Positions 1-8,022 of a stretch of 12,068 nt of DNA are shown one piece after another. This stretch comes from an uncultured bacterium. Its GTDB lineage: Bacteria > Patescibacteriota > Gracilibacteria > Absconditabacterales > Absconditicoccaceae. The translations under genes were made by a program, and so were the position numbers. The first letter of the stretch is position 1, and every line of letters starts with the position of its first letter. The notes beneath the pieces were generated by a model, which saw only the letters and a list, made by a program, of their open reading frames with translations, was not told where the DNA came from and did no database searches. The stretch is taken from positions 1-12,068 of the forward strand of contig CALCYP010000129.1 of NCBI GenBank assembly GCA_937906635.1, in the 5' to 3' direction.

Positions 1-157
1 AACAAGAAAACAATCCTCCGATATGCAAATATCCAGTTGGACTTGGAGCAAATCTAGTACATACTCAATTTCTTTCTGGGAATTTATTTTGCAAATCAAC
101 AATGGTCTCTTTCACATCAGGAAACATCAATTCAGCTAAATCATTCCATGTAGCCAT
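1..157 (-). CDS. gltX: Glutamyl-tRNA synthetase, N-terminal part (runs off the window)
   Basis: Charges tRNA-Glu with glutamate in the cytoplasm. Only the first 52 codons are inside the window. The class I synthetase signature TRFAPSPTGYLHIGG is seen at about residues 34-48, with the HIGH-type motif HIGG at 45-48. APSPTG identifies the GluRS group rather than GlnRS. The glycine before VCTRF (residue 31) is encoded by TGA, which the standard code would read as a stop. The ATG start leaves about 30 residues before the signature, whereas GluRS usually has this motif within its first 20 residues, so there is a short N-terminal extension. The gene is divergent from higBA across a 241-bp AT-rich gap. 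GluRS or a non-discriminating GluRS are both possible; the distinguishing regions lie outside the window. Confidence 0.9.
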
Positions 158-311
158 AATCAAAAATTTTAATCAATATAAAAACTTTTCTCAATCTACT
201 TTTATCAATTATCAATTTATTTTCAATAGAAGAAAAATTAAGTGAAGAAAGCATTTAAAAAAATCTAATTTTTAACAAAAACAATTACAATTCAACCAAA
301 GAAACAAAAGA

Positions 312-330
312 GTTATCTAAAAAAGATAAC
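312..330. promoter_or_regulatory. Palindrome upstream of higBA, candidate operator
   Basis: GTTATCT and AGATAAC form a perfect 7-bp inverted repeat around a 5-nt A-rich centre. It lies 7 nt upstream of the predicted -35 box of higB. HigA-type antitoxins usually bind palindromes at their own promoter, so this is a candidate autoregulatory site. That role is inference. Confidence 0.4.
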
Positions 331-337
331 ATTTCTC

Positions 338-365
338 TTGATTTTGAATACTTTTTATTTATCTT
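338..365 (+). promoter_or_regulatory. Predicted promoter of higBA
   Basis: TTGATT, a 16-nt spacer and TATCTT, ending 33 nt before the higB ATG. The rest of the 158-398 gap is AT-rich and must also hold the gltX promoter, for which I see no convincing pair. Confidence 0.45.
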
Positions 366-398
366 TCTATATAGAATTTATTGTCCCATATAAAAAAT

Positions 399-692
399 AT
401 GCAAATAATATTTTTAGATAAAAATTATGAAGAGCTATATTATGGAACAAAAAGATTGAATTTTCACCCAGATTTAATCAAGAAATTTAGGATGAGAATT
501 GACTTTATGTGCGGAATTGAAAATATTGATAAGCTCTACAAAATGACTTCACTTCACTGTGAAAATCTACTTTGAGATAAAAAATGAATAATGAGTATTA
601 GACTCAATAAACAATGGAGGCTCCTCTTTAAAGTCTTACAGAATTGAGAAATTCAGGTCCTTGGAATTATCTGAATCAAAGATTATCATTAA
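399..692 (+). CDS. higB: HigB-type toxin, RelE/ParE superfamily
   Basis: Predicted ribosome-dependent mRNA-cleaving toxin of a type II toxin-antitoxin pair, 97 residues, the usual HigB length. The family pattern is seen in order: an N-terminal FLDKNYEEL strand-helix, FHPDLIKKFRMRID, then GDKKGIMSIRLNKQWRLLF, where the basic residues and the RLNKQWR strand match the HigB core, and a C-terminal DYH, a typical HigB ending with a catalytic-type His. Four glycines are TGA codons, so the standard code splits the gene. The ATG at 399 was preferred over the in-frame TTG at 381 because homologues begin close to the first beta strand. higA follows 22 nt later, in the toxin-first order usual for HigBA. 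Confidence is high. Confidence 0.9.
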
Positions 693-714
693 ATTTTATC
701 ATTATGAATTAAAA

Positions 715-1026
715 ATGTTTAAACCTACCTATTCTTATCATCCTGGTGAATATATAGCAGAAGAATTAGAAGCAAGAAAATGGACTCAATCAATGTTCGC
801 AAAAATGCTTTGAATATCAAGATTCTATGTAAACGATCTCATTAATGGTAAAAAGAACATCACTACGACATTAGCAATTTTGATTTGAGAAGTATTTGAG
901 ACAGGTCCAGAAGTCTGGATAAATTTACAAAAAAATTATGACCTAAATAAAATTAAAGACAATAAAAAAGTACAAGAAAAAATACACCATGTGCAAGCCA
1001 TTATGAGAGAATTAGATTTTGCATAA
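715..1026 (+). CDS. higA: HigA-type antitoxin, XRE helix-turn-helix
   Basis: Antitoxin and likely autorepressor, 103 residues. The start HPGEYIAEELEARKWTQ and the helix-turn-helix FAKMLGISRFYVNDLINGKK (about residues 28-47) are characteristic of the HigA/VapI family, followed by the conserved GPEVWINLQKNYDL. The turn glycine in AKMLGIS and the one in LIGEVF are TGA codons; the other three are GGT. The gene is in an operon with higB and would neutralise it by direct binding. It probably binds the palindrome at 312-330. The gene ends at TAA, 49 nt before the convergent zinc-ribbon gene. Confidence 0.92.
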
Positions 1027-1042
1027 TACGATATTTATTACA

Positions 1043-1072
1043 ACAGAAAACAAAATTTAAATTTTTTACTGT
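1043..1072. terminator. Possible shared terminator between convergent genes
   Basis: ACAG...CTGT bracket an A/T-only stretch that can pair AAAA with TTTT. It lies between the ends of higA and the convergent zinc-ribbon gene and has U-rich 3' sides on both strands. There is almost no GC in the stem, so this is a weak call. Confidence 0.3.
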
Positions 1073-1075
1073 GTC

Positions 1076-1591
1076 TTATCACAAAAGTCTTTTAATTTCA
1101 TCTCGTTTGTCTTTTTCTTTTTTTTCTTCTTCTATGGGATCTCGTCCATATGTGTGTCAATATTTATCATATCATTTTTTATTATATCAGTCTATATCAT
1201 ATCAATCATCATCAAAATATGTTCCATTTTTGTGCAGTTTCGTTTCTGGATTAAATCATTTGCGATTATATCAATCTCTATCAAATCAGTCCTCATTATA
1301 TCAATCTCTATCATATCAATCATCATATCTTCAGCCTCTTTTGCAATGTAATGCTTTTGCTGCAAATCATCTATCAGCATATTTAGCACGATTAGATTTT
1401 TTACAATGATTTTTTTTAAATTCCTCTGGTGTTAAAATTCGAGATTCTACTAGTTTATATCATACAGTAATCTCTCAATACATACTTTGAAAACTATTTT
1501 TACATTCTACTTTACAATAAGGGCATATTGTGTAACTCTTATCATATTTTTCATTACAATTTAAGCACTGTTTTTGGTAAACCCAAACCAT
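1076..1591 (-). CDS. Zinc-ribbon protein with GY(D/N)xx pentapeptide repeats
   Basis: Hypothetical protein of 171 residues, not recognised as a named family. The N-terminus has two CxxC pairs (C9/C12 and C23/C26) plus C30, consistent with a zinc ribbon; C63 and C83 follow. From residue 92 there are tandem five-residue repeats such as GYDRD, GYNED, GFDRD, GYNRK and GFNPE, an interruption at about 117-129, then GYDID, GYNKK and GYDKY. The C-terminus is a charged helix rich in E, K and D. Every glycine that opens a repeat is a TGA codon, so the standard code shows only fragments here. The gene starts 34 nt after the helicase stop on the same strand, so it is probably the last gene of the restriction operon. 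Nucleic-acid or protein binding is plausible; no catalytic motif is visible. Confidence 0.8.
1145..1318 (-). repeat. 15-bp coding repeats (GY(D/N)xx)
   Basis: Tandem 15-bp units, consensus TGATATGATAGAGAT on the minus strand, encode the pentapeptide repeats of the zinc-ribbon protein. Units lie at 1244-1318 and 1145-1204, separated by about 40 bp of non-repeat sequence. Two units, 15 bp each, near 1269 and 1299 are nearly identical. Confidence 0.8.
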
Positions 1592-1625
1592 CTTATGTAA
1601 TATATATTATAAATAAAGAATCTAA

Positions 1626-4142
1626 TTAATACTCCTCTTTAAATTCTTCTACCGTAATAGTTTGGTCAAATCCTCAAACCTTTTCTTCAAATGAATGTCT
1701 ATTGATTCATGCATATTCAAGACTTGAATCCTCATATCTTTTGAATGAATAAACAGCTTGATTCATCAAATTTCAGTTAAATAATCAAAGAGAAACTAAT
1801 AATTCAAAATCTTTTACAGTTAATCAAGTCACTTTTTTAAATAATTCAGGTTCTACTTGAGTAATTACATCTTTTAAGCATTTTTCTCTATTATCAGTTA
1901 AATACATGAAAATTGGTATCCTTGTCGCAAATTTAATCAACTTTTCTTGAATTTCTTTTCTTTTACTTTTATACTCTTTTTCCTGCTCTGTCATTTCTTT
2001 TTTCTCTTTTGGAGTCAATTCTTCATCTTTTGCTTTTTCTTTCATTGCTTTTACTGATTCTGATTTATTGATAATAGTTTCTACATCTTTATTTAGTGCT
2101 CTAAATCATTCAATTTTCATCAAAGCACTAAGTGCTTCTTCATTATTTAATAATTTATTCAAAGTGAAATTATCCACATTTACGAGCAATGCACTTTCCC
2201 ATTTACGAGCAAGTAAAGTCGCTGTAGTTCCACTGGCTAACATATCCAAAATTCCTATAGCATCAATCTCTTTCATACTACTTCAATCATAAGCAAGAAC
2301 TGGCAAAAATTTGATAAAATCTCTCACTCATTTTTCTGGATCAGAATTTTCTGGATTTAATTTACTACTATATTCTGCTATTTGACTTAAAGCTCTATTT
2401 GGAGCAAAATCTAAAATATAACAAATTTCTTTCATAATTTCTTTTTTGTTTGGAGATTTTCAATCTGGGTTTTTAATCGTCCGTGGAGACTGAACTCTAA
2501 AAGCTGTCTGGAAATATGTTTCAGGAGTTTTCAGATTTCTCAACATCAAAACTCCACTTCGTGGTCTGACAGTCACTCAAGTTGTTAATTTTCCACAAGA
2601 AAGTATAATTGTCTTTGACTTAAGTGGGTCTTTCATAGCTTGCTCAACAGGAAACAAAGCCTCAACTCAAATTCAAGCCTTAGTTCAAGCGGCGACAATA
2701 ATTTCATATCATTGATAAAATGTATTTTGTCTTTGTTGCATTAAATTGTACATTGCATCACATGAAGCGACATTTGGCAAAAATCGCAAAGTATGAGTTA
2801 ATAATCCAAGTAATCTCGCATCAGAGAAAGGAAAAGCTGGTTTAGTCCTTCAGAGTTTCAAATCATCTTTTGTCATTTCTGAATATGCTCATCTAATCAA
2901 ATCCAACCACTTTTGGACTTCATTTTCATGGATAAAATGTGCATCTTTTCATTTTCATTCAGCAGCAAAAAATACATTCAAGTCAAACTCATCAAATTCT
3001 CATCACTGAGCAATCATTTTAATATTGTCTGGAAGTTGATATGTCATCATCACAATTTGTGGCAATGATTCATAAGGATTTGATCATTTTGAATTATCTC
3101 GCTCTTTCTTCGCTTTTTGCTCATCTGAGTAAGTCCAATTGTAGATTTGTTCTTCAATAAATTCTCAAGTATTGATTGCTCTAAAAGGTGTTCAAGAAAG
3201 ATACAAATAATGATCTGTCGTAATTGGAATATTTTTCTCAGCTTCATTGATATTCAGAATATCCGTATTTTCATCATTGTCCTCAATATCAATTGATTTA
3301 TCTTCTTTTACATCAAAAAGTCATTTCGCATTTTCTCTCCAAGCACCATAATGATATTCATCAAAAATTACCACATCCCAATGTGTTTCATGTACTCGTT
3401 TATTACTTGGTTTAATATTACCATATTCATCTTTTCACAAAAAATCTTGGAATGAACCAAAACATACAAATGGTTTATTTTTGTCCAACTCATCTGTAAA
3501 TGATGTTTTCTTTGAAACAAATTGCCATCATTCAAAATCTACATGATTATTCAAATCTTCTTCCCAAGCTTTTTCTACTGCTGGTTTGAAAGTCAAAACA
3601 AGTACTTTTGTCCATCACATTTTCAAAGCCAATTGATATGATGTGAATGTCTTTCCAAATCTCATTTTACAATTCCAAAGAAAACGAGGTTTTCATCATT
3701 CTGGAGATGCTTTTGCATTTTTGAAATAGTATGCTGTTTTTTCTACAGCTTTTTCTTGTTCTGGTCTCATTTTGAAATCCTCTGTCCTTCAACTGAAATT
3801 AAAAATTTTCTCTCTAACTCATCTAATTGCTGCTTTCACATCATGCTCAGAGCATTCAAATCGCTCTCACTCTATTTTCCTTTTTTTCAAAACATTTTCC
3901 AAGTATCTATGAACTTCGTGGTCATCAAAACTTGTTCAATCCTCTCTCATTGCACTTTCTGCTACAATAATTTTATATTTTGAATGTGTTGCTCAAATCT
4001 GCTCATCTATGCGGTCTTTCACATCTTCTTTCGTAGTATATCAGACCTTTAATTGTCACACTCTTGATACATCATTTATTAGTTCATAAGCATAAATCTG
4101 AGGATATAGCTCTTTTTTGTCTGGGAAATATTTTTCACTCAT
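1626..4142 (-). CDS. GIY-YIG nuclease fused to DExH helicase, restriction subunit
   Basis: Predicted DNA translocase-nuclease of the restriction operon, 838 residues. An N-terminal GIY-YIG domain of the T5orf172/Mug113 type is seen: IYAYEL (16-21), LKVGYTT (31-37), R44, then DDHEVHRYLE and ERFECSEHDV, which match the end of that domain. The superfamily 2 helicase part has motif I CKMRFGKT (GKT at about 163-165), motif II DEYH (261-264), motif III SGTPFR (about 316) and an arginine-rich motif VI QTAFRVQSPR (545-554). Glycines in the GIY-YIG strand and in SGTP are TGA codons. A Lys/Glu-rich helical stretch lies near residues 700-745. The methyltransferase gene ends 30 nt upstream on the same strand. 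It should cut or remodel unmodified DNA; the recognition specificity is not readable from sequence. A complete gene, with no disruption seen. Confidence 0.87.
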
Positions 4143-4172
4143 TTTTAATAAAAAGAAAAACTAAAAATCTGA

Positions 4173-5765
4173 CTAATCCATAGGTTTTATCATAGTTTCT
4201 ATATAGTCTATTTCTTCCTGACTAAGATTATATTTTTTGTAAAGTTCTTCATCAGTTCGTGGTTTTGAAAAGTCTTGCATAGGCACAAAGGAATAAGTAT
4301 CTTTACTTGTATGCTGTGTTTGTTTTTTTATTCAAACCAACAATCTAAAAAATTTAGTTTTAAGATAACTAAATGCATTATTTGTTTCATTTTCGGTTTT
4401 AAATGGTCATATTCTCAAAAATGTTTCTGTACTTATTGCATTTGGTTTTCAAATAAAAGCTCATCATAAAATAGGTGAAGGAATTGTTTCTCAAATTCAT
4501 CAGCATCCGTATGCATTTGGTATGAATATTTTCCATAATCATATTTCATTACCATTGTTTGGAATATTATAATTTTTATCAATGTAACGGACAACCCTTT
4601 TTAATTTTAATAATCAATGAATTTCATTTCATCATTCAATAGATGTTTCACTAAAATTTTTTAATCAGTACTTTTCTTCATTTCATATTACATCACTTGC
4701 TAGTCAATATGGTTTACGAGAAGACACAAGTGAACCAAAACTTTTTTCTCACTTTTCTGATACTTTATTTAAGATTTTAATTTGCATTTCATCACGAATA
4801 AAAATATCTGATCATTCTGTTTTTAAATATCTTTCAGAAAAATCTATTTTTTCCTTAGTGTGTGTAAATATTCTACATTTAGTTTCTTTAGTTACATCCC
4901 TTAAGAAATAACAAACTCATCATTTTATATCAACTCATGGGAATATCATTGAAGCATCAATATAATCATGTAGTACAGATATGTTTTTATCATTTATCAT
5001 AGTTTCACGGAAATTATCCAATCATTTTCATCATACAAACCGACGAGCTGGAATAATCATACATAAATATTTAGGAGAAACTTTTTTTGCAACATCAACA
5101 AAATAATTATATATTGGTTTTGCACTTGCTCCTGCTCATCAGTCACTCAATTGATAAGGTGGATTTCATATAATTACATCAAATCTCATTTTGGAATTTA
5201 AACCAAATAAAGCATTAATTTCTTCTGGAGTTGAATGGATAAATTTATATGCATGTGTTTCTAATTCTTCATTTCTTTCATATTCGCTTTGACTTGCTCC
5301 ACAGTAAATACAATTCCCATTTTTCCATTCATGTTCTACTCTATCAAACCAAATATTTCAGTCATTTGCCTCAAATTTTGTACATATTGAATATTTTCAT
5401 AAGTCGTCATTTGGGTTGTACTTAGCATTTTTTGAACAATAAAGCGACCTACGAGATAATAGAGCCGTCAAATTTGTGATACCTATTCAGAAAAGCTGTT
5501 TTGTCATGATATGGTCTATTCTCTCTTGCAAATCTGGAATTTCGTTTTCAAGTCATTTGATAAATCTTTTTGCAGCTTCACGGAGGAAAACTCACGATTT
5601 ACAAGCTGGGTCAAGGATTTTAATCGAAGAGTCAGACCATATTTCATTTGGTAGTAGGTCAAGCATTTCATTTGCTATTCTTGGCGGAGTGAATACTTCA
5701 TCACTGCTCAGATTTGCTAGTGCATCTAAAACATCAGGGTTGTACTGGATCTTGTTTGAAATCAT
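4173..5765 (-). CDS. Eco57I-type DNA adenine methyltransferase, large subunit
   Basis: Predicted N6-adenine DNA methyltransferase of 530 residues that protects host DNA, with S-adenosylmethionine as donor. Seen: DEVFTPP (22-28), SAM-binding motif I ILDPACKSGVF (50-60) and the catalytic NPPY at 201-204 in DVIIGNPPYQL. Cysteines C110, C128, C152 and C155 (the last two in NCIYCG) could bind zinc. The C-terminal half (about 260-530) is probably the target-recognition part, and it ends in a short acidic-hydrophobic tail. The ATG at 5765 fits the family start just before YNPDVL. Its 5' end overlaps the preceding small methyltransferase by 146 nt in another frame. Many glycines are TGA, including that of GNPPY. 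Confidence 0.87.
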
Positions 5766-6414
5766 CTTGTTTGTACAAATCTAAATAAAAAACTGGCGAA
5801 TATTTGTGTATTTCTTTAATATCAAAAATATCTTCTCATCTATCGTTTTTGCTTGTTTGCCTATTCTGTGAATTTTCACTTTCTGCTAAATCTTGAAAAG
5901 AAAAATCTTCTCTACTAATCTTTCATCAACAAGCTGACCATGAGGAGAAAACTATCGGATTTCAGTCTTGTGACTTATAAGTCAAAGCATCTCATTGAAT
6001 AATATTTCTGTCTAAAATATATCGTATTCATTTAACGAAATCCGCATGAAGATCTTTCAGCTTAAATGCTTTTCCATAATACATCTCTGCCAAATTTCAA
6101 AGTCTAACTCTTGCTTCTTTTACATTATCTGGCATCAAATCCACTCAATAAATACTTCAAATTGCAACTAAACTCTGACACTCAAATTCAATTTGATTTT
6201 TTTTGAATTTTCTATTTATTGTCTCCATTTTTCTCCTCAAAATTTCTATGAGAAAATTCCCATTTCCACATGCTGGTTCAAGAAAAGTTGAAGTTGGATT
6301 TTCAGAATGATCTTTTACCAAATCCAACATATCATTTACAATAAAATCTGGAGTAAAGACTTCTCCATGATCACGGACACGAGATTTTGATTTGATAAGT
6401 TCTGCCAAAATCAA
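5620..6414 (-). CDS. Small SAM-dependent methyltransferase subunit of the restriction system
   Basis: 264 residues. KSRVRDHGEVFTP (10-22) and motif I FLEPACGNGNFL (44-55) resemble small 'restriction endonuclease subunit M' proteins; IYGVDLMPDN and QGDAL follow. I see no NPPY: the equivalent segment reads GNPIVFSSW. It may therefore bind SAM or act as partner to the large subunit rather than as a stand-alone enzyme. No in-frame ATG lies upstream of the conserved start, because TAA is at 6424-6426. TTG at 6414 is the best start and TTG at 6408 is the alternative. After residue 226 the reading passes a TGA and continues for 38 TGA-rich, unfamily-like residues that overlap the next gene; under the standard code it would end there. 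Confidence 0.8.
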
Positions 6415-6429
6415 ATATTTTTCTTAATG

Positions 6430-6580
6430 TAAAAAAAGACACCTTGTATGGGTGCCATAAATTTAATAAGAAAACCTTTTTCAGCCTCTCAAGAAATTTC
6501 CACATACAAGATGTCTTAATTTTTCCTGAAAGGCCAAAAAATGGTCTCTTCTGAAAAAGAATTTTCTAAATTTATGGCAA
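6430..6580 (-). ncRNA. Structured leader RNA of the restriction operon, candidate pseudoknot/attenuator
   Basis: Two interleaved inverted repeats are visible on the minus strand in the order a (6579-6551), b (6516-6503), a' (6484-6453), b' (6450-6437). Arms a and a' share 13 identical paired bases at one end and CTTTTTCAG/CTGAAAAAG at the other. Arms b and b' pair over 14 bp with one G-U and are followed directly by seven U. The predicted start site falls at the beginning of arm a. The layout suggests an H-type pseudoknot or a choice between a-a' and the b-b' terminator. That would limit transcription into the methyltransferase gene 15 nt downstream. The structure is seen in sequence; its regulatory role is inference. 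I do not recognise a known riboswitch. Confidence 0.6.
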
Positions 6581-6585
6581 TTTGA

Positions 6586-6613
6586 ATTGTAAAGATTAAT
6601 TCTTTAAATTCAA
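6586..6613 (-). promoter_or_regulatory. Predicted promoter of the restriction operon and its leader
   Basis: TTGAAT, a 16-nt spacer and TACAAT on the minus strand. The expected start is near 6580, exactly where the first arm of the leader structure begins. Confidence 0.5.
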
Positions 6614-6624
6614 GAACAAATATA

Positions 6625-6670
6625 TTTCATAAAAAAATATATTGAAAAAAAATTTGCATTTTAAAAAATT
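6625..6670 (+). repeat. Orphan copy of the small-RNA upstream region
   Basis: Matches 8637-8681 at 44 of 46 aligned positions (one gap, one substitution), including TTGCAT, the -35 box of the second DUF3800-associated RNA. No -10 box or RNA follows here; the Panacea module begins instead. It looks like the left half of a promoter split by an insertion. Confidence 0.7.
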
Positions 6671-6695
6671 CAAAAAGATCTACCCTTTTGGACAG
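6671..6695 (-). terminator. Intrinsic terminator of the Panacea toxin operon
   Basis: On the minus strand CTGTCC and GGGTAG (6695-6680) pair with two G-U pairs around an AAAA loop, followed by ATCTTTTTG. It starts 5 nt after the toxin stop. The plus strand also has a T-run after the stem, so it may work in both directions. Confidence 0.65.
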
Positions 6696-6703
6696 CTTTT
6701 TAT
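6678..6703. repeat. Direct repeat flanking the Panacea module, left copy
   Basis: 26 bp, 24 identical to 7884-7909. Each copy holds the same terminator-like stem. The two copies bracket the toxin-antitoxin operon, which suggests that it moved or was gained as a cassette. Confidence 0.65.
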
Positions 6704-7110
6704 ATCTGATAATTAAATTTAGAATAAATTTCTTTATGATTTTCTTTTACCAATTTCTGCCACCAAACCGTTTCATTTCATCATTGAATATCTGTTTTAG
6801 TATAGAGTAACAGAACCTGAACTTCCTTTTTGTTTTCATCTACATAAATAATAATCCTGTTTCATGAAGTTTTTGGAGATTCATTGGTTCAAGCTATCTT
6901 AAATTCACATTTTGCGATATAACTGTTATCTGATTTATGAATTCTTTCAGCTTTCGAAGTCTTGATAAACATATCAATACGAGTTAACATTTCATTAATC
7001 GCATTCATCGTCTTGTCCCAAGTATTTTTATACCTTTTGCTAAAAGGTTTTATGAAGTGTCTTTCTGCATATTCTGTAATTATAACTGTGTATCATCCAC
7101 TAATAAACAT
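6700..7110 (-). CDS. RelE/HigB-like toxin partnered with the Panacea antitoxin
   Basis: 136 residues. The fold cues are those of RelE-superfamily toxins: ITEYAERHFIKPFSKRY at the start, an SYIAKCEFKIAGTNESPKT strand region, NRIIIYV and a C-terminal VLLLYTKTDIQG-NETVWWQKLVK. It probably cleaves or blocks mRNA at the ribosome, by family analogy; I cannot point to a confirmed catalytic residue. Five glycines are TGA codons. The ATG overlaps the antitoxin stop by 11 nt, a tight translational coupling typical of toxin-antitoxin pairs. The TAA is followed by a terminator. Antitoxin-first order, opposite to higBA in this window. Moderately sure of the family, sure of the gene. Confidence 0.75.
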
Positions 7111-7780
7111 TATCAGATTCTTCTTGAGTAATTAAATCGTAAGAAATAATTTCTTTGTCTCTACAAATCATTCGAGGAAGTTGCTGATGAGTGAAATCAA
7201 CAATTTCTTTGGTGTCGCTATTTTTCCATTTTTCAGCGATTTTTTGCAAAAGATTCATCTCATCTTCTGATAATTTATCGTGTTTTGGCTCTTCAATATT
7301 TTTTATTAAATAAGCCTTTCCACATTGATTTATCATAATACTTTCTTCTTCTTGTAATTCTTCTACTGTGCTAAAATATGCATCAGGCACTGGTCATTGC
7401 TGAATTCTCCTATATTCTAGTCATGTAATTGATTCCAAATTGTAATAGTACCATGCAAAATCTAATAAATAACATAGTTTTGCAAGTTTTGTTTTTGTAA
7501 TTTTTCACCTACCAGATCCATATTTTATGAAATTTTTGATGATTTGTTTGTATTTTTCCCAATCTACCTCTTTTGGAACTGTCGTTTGAGTATCTCATGG
7601 CAAAAATCTATCTATATCCACCCCAAAGAATTCCGAAATTTTTACAGCTTGTCACAATGTTGGATCGATTTTTCAATTTTCCAACTTTGAATAAGTCTGA
7701 CGAGTAATACCGAGTAAATCTGCTAATTCCTGCTGACCTACTCATTTTTCGATACGTAGTTCTTTGATAATTTCAGTCAT
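7100..7780 (-). CDS. XRE HTH plus Panacea (DUF4065) antitoxin
   Basis: 226 residues. Residues 1-55 are a clear XRE helix-turn-helix (QQELADLLGITRQTYSKLEN at about 15-34). A linker leads to a Panacea/DUF4065 domain from about residue 75: TKTKLAKLCYLLDFAWYYYN, SITGLEYRRIQQGPVPD and a helical SEDEMNLLQKIAEKW. Panacea domains are known as versatile antitoxins that neutralise unrelated toxins, so the gene overlapping its 3' end is the likely target. The HTH suggests self-repression at the palindrome 7848-7867. TGA-coded glycines occur in the conserved SITGLEY and QQGPVPD motifs. Family assignment is confident; the neutralisation mechanism is inferred. Confidence 0.9.
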
Positions 7781-7813
7781 TGTTTTTTCATATTTGTATA
7801 AAAGGTATAATAT

Positions 7814-7841
7814 ATTATAATAAAAATTTTAACAAATACAA
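7814..7841 (-). promoter_or_regulatory. Predicted promoter of the Panacea module
   Basis: TTGTAT, a 16-nt spacer and a consensus TATAAT on the minus strand, 34 nt before the antitoxin ATG. Confidence 0.6.
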
Positions 7842-7847
7842 ACCAAA

Positions 7848-7867
7848 ATGTTAAAAAAATTTAACAT
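7848..7867. promoter_or_regulatory. 20-bp palindrome, candidate antitoxin operator
   Basis: ATGTTAAA and TTTAACAT form a perfect 8-bp inverted repeat with an AAAA centre, 6 nt upstream of the -35 box. higBA has a palindrome in the same place relative to its -35. Confidence 0.45.
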
Positions 7868-7883
7868 AAGTTTTTATTTCAAA

Positions 7884-7909
7884 ATCTACCCTTTTGGGCA
7901 GTTTTTTAT
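7884..7909 (+). repeat. Direct repeat flanking the Panacea module, right copy, with terminator-like stem
   Basis: Second copy of the 26-bp repeat at 6678-6703. CTACCC and GGGCAG (7886-7901) pair around TTTT with one mismatch and are followed by six T on the plus strand. No plus-strand gene is seen upstream, so as a terminator it appears orphaned. Confidence 0.6.
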
Positions 7910-7927
7910 CTAAGAAGCAAAAGAATA

Positions 7928-7949
7928 CTCCGCAGCTCTGCTGCGTGAG
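7928..7949 (+). repeat. IS200 left-end hairpin
   Basis: Stem CTC-C-GCAGC / GCTGC-G-T-GAG around TCT. Compared with the right-end hairpin, the middle base pair of the lower stem changes T-A to C-G with pairing kept. Confidence 0.75.
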
Positions 7950-8022
7950 ATGAATTTTGAAGTGTTGAAAACACTTAAATAAAATATATAAAAGTAATGT
8001 TTAAAAAAGGAAGATAAACAAT

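Noticed and set aside
381..401. TTG start for higB six codons upstream
   Set aside because: The ATG at 399 fits the HigB N-terminus; the extra residues SHIKN have no family support.
1145..1318. Tandem repeats resembling a CRISPR or regulatory iteron array
   Set aside because: The units are 15 bp, contiguous and in frame, with no spacers, and read as GY(D/N)xx protein repeats.
1071..1409. Plus-strand 112-residue frame rich in Ser, Tyr and Gln
   Set aside because: It is the antisense of the repeat-bearing zinc-ribbon gene; its apparent YQSLS repeats are the complement of the 15-bp coding repeats.
5476..5784. Plus-strand 102-residue frame
   Set aside because: Antisense to the overlapping methyltransferase genes, which carry SAM motifs.
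6403..6506. Small minus-strand frame beginning MWKFLERLKKVF in the restriction leader
   Set aside because: It lies inside the paired arms, runs into the methyltransferase in another frame and has no ribosome site or family features; kept only as a remote leader-peptide possibility.
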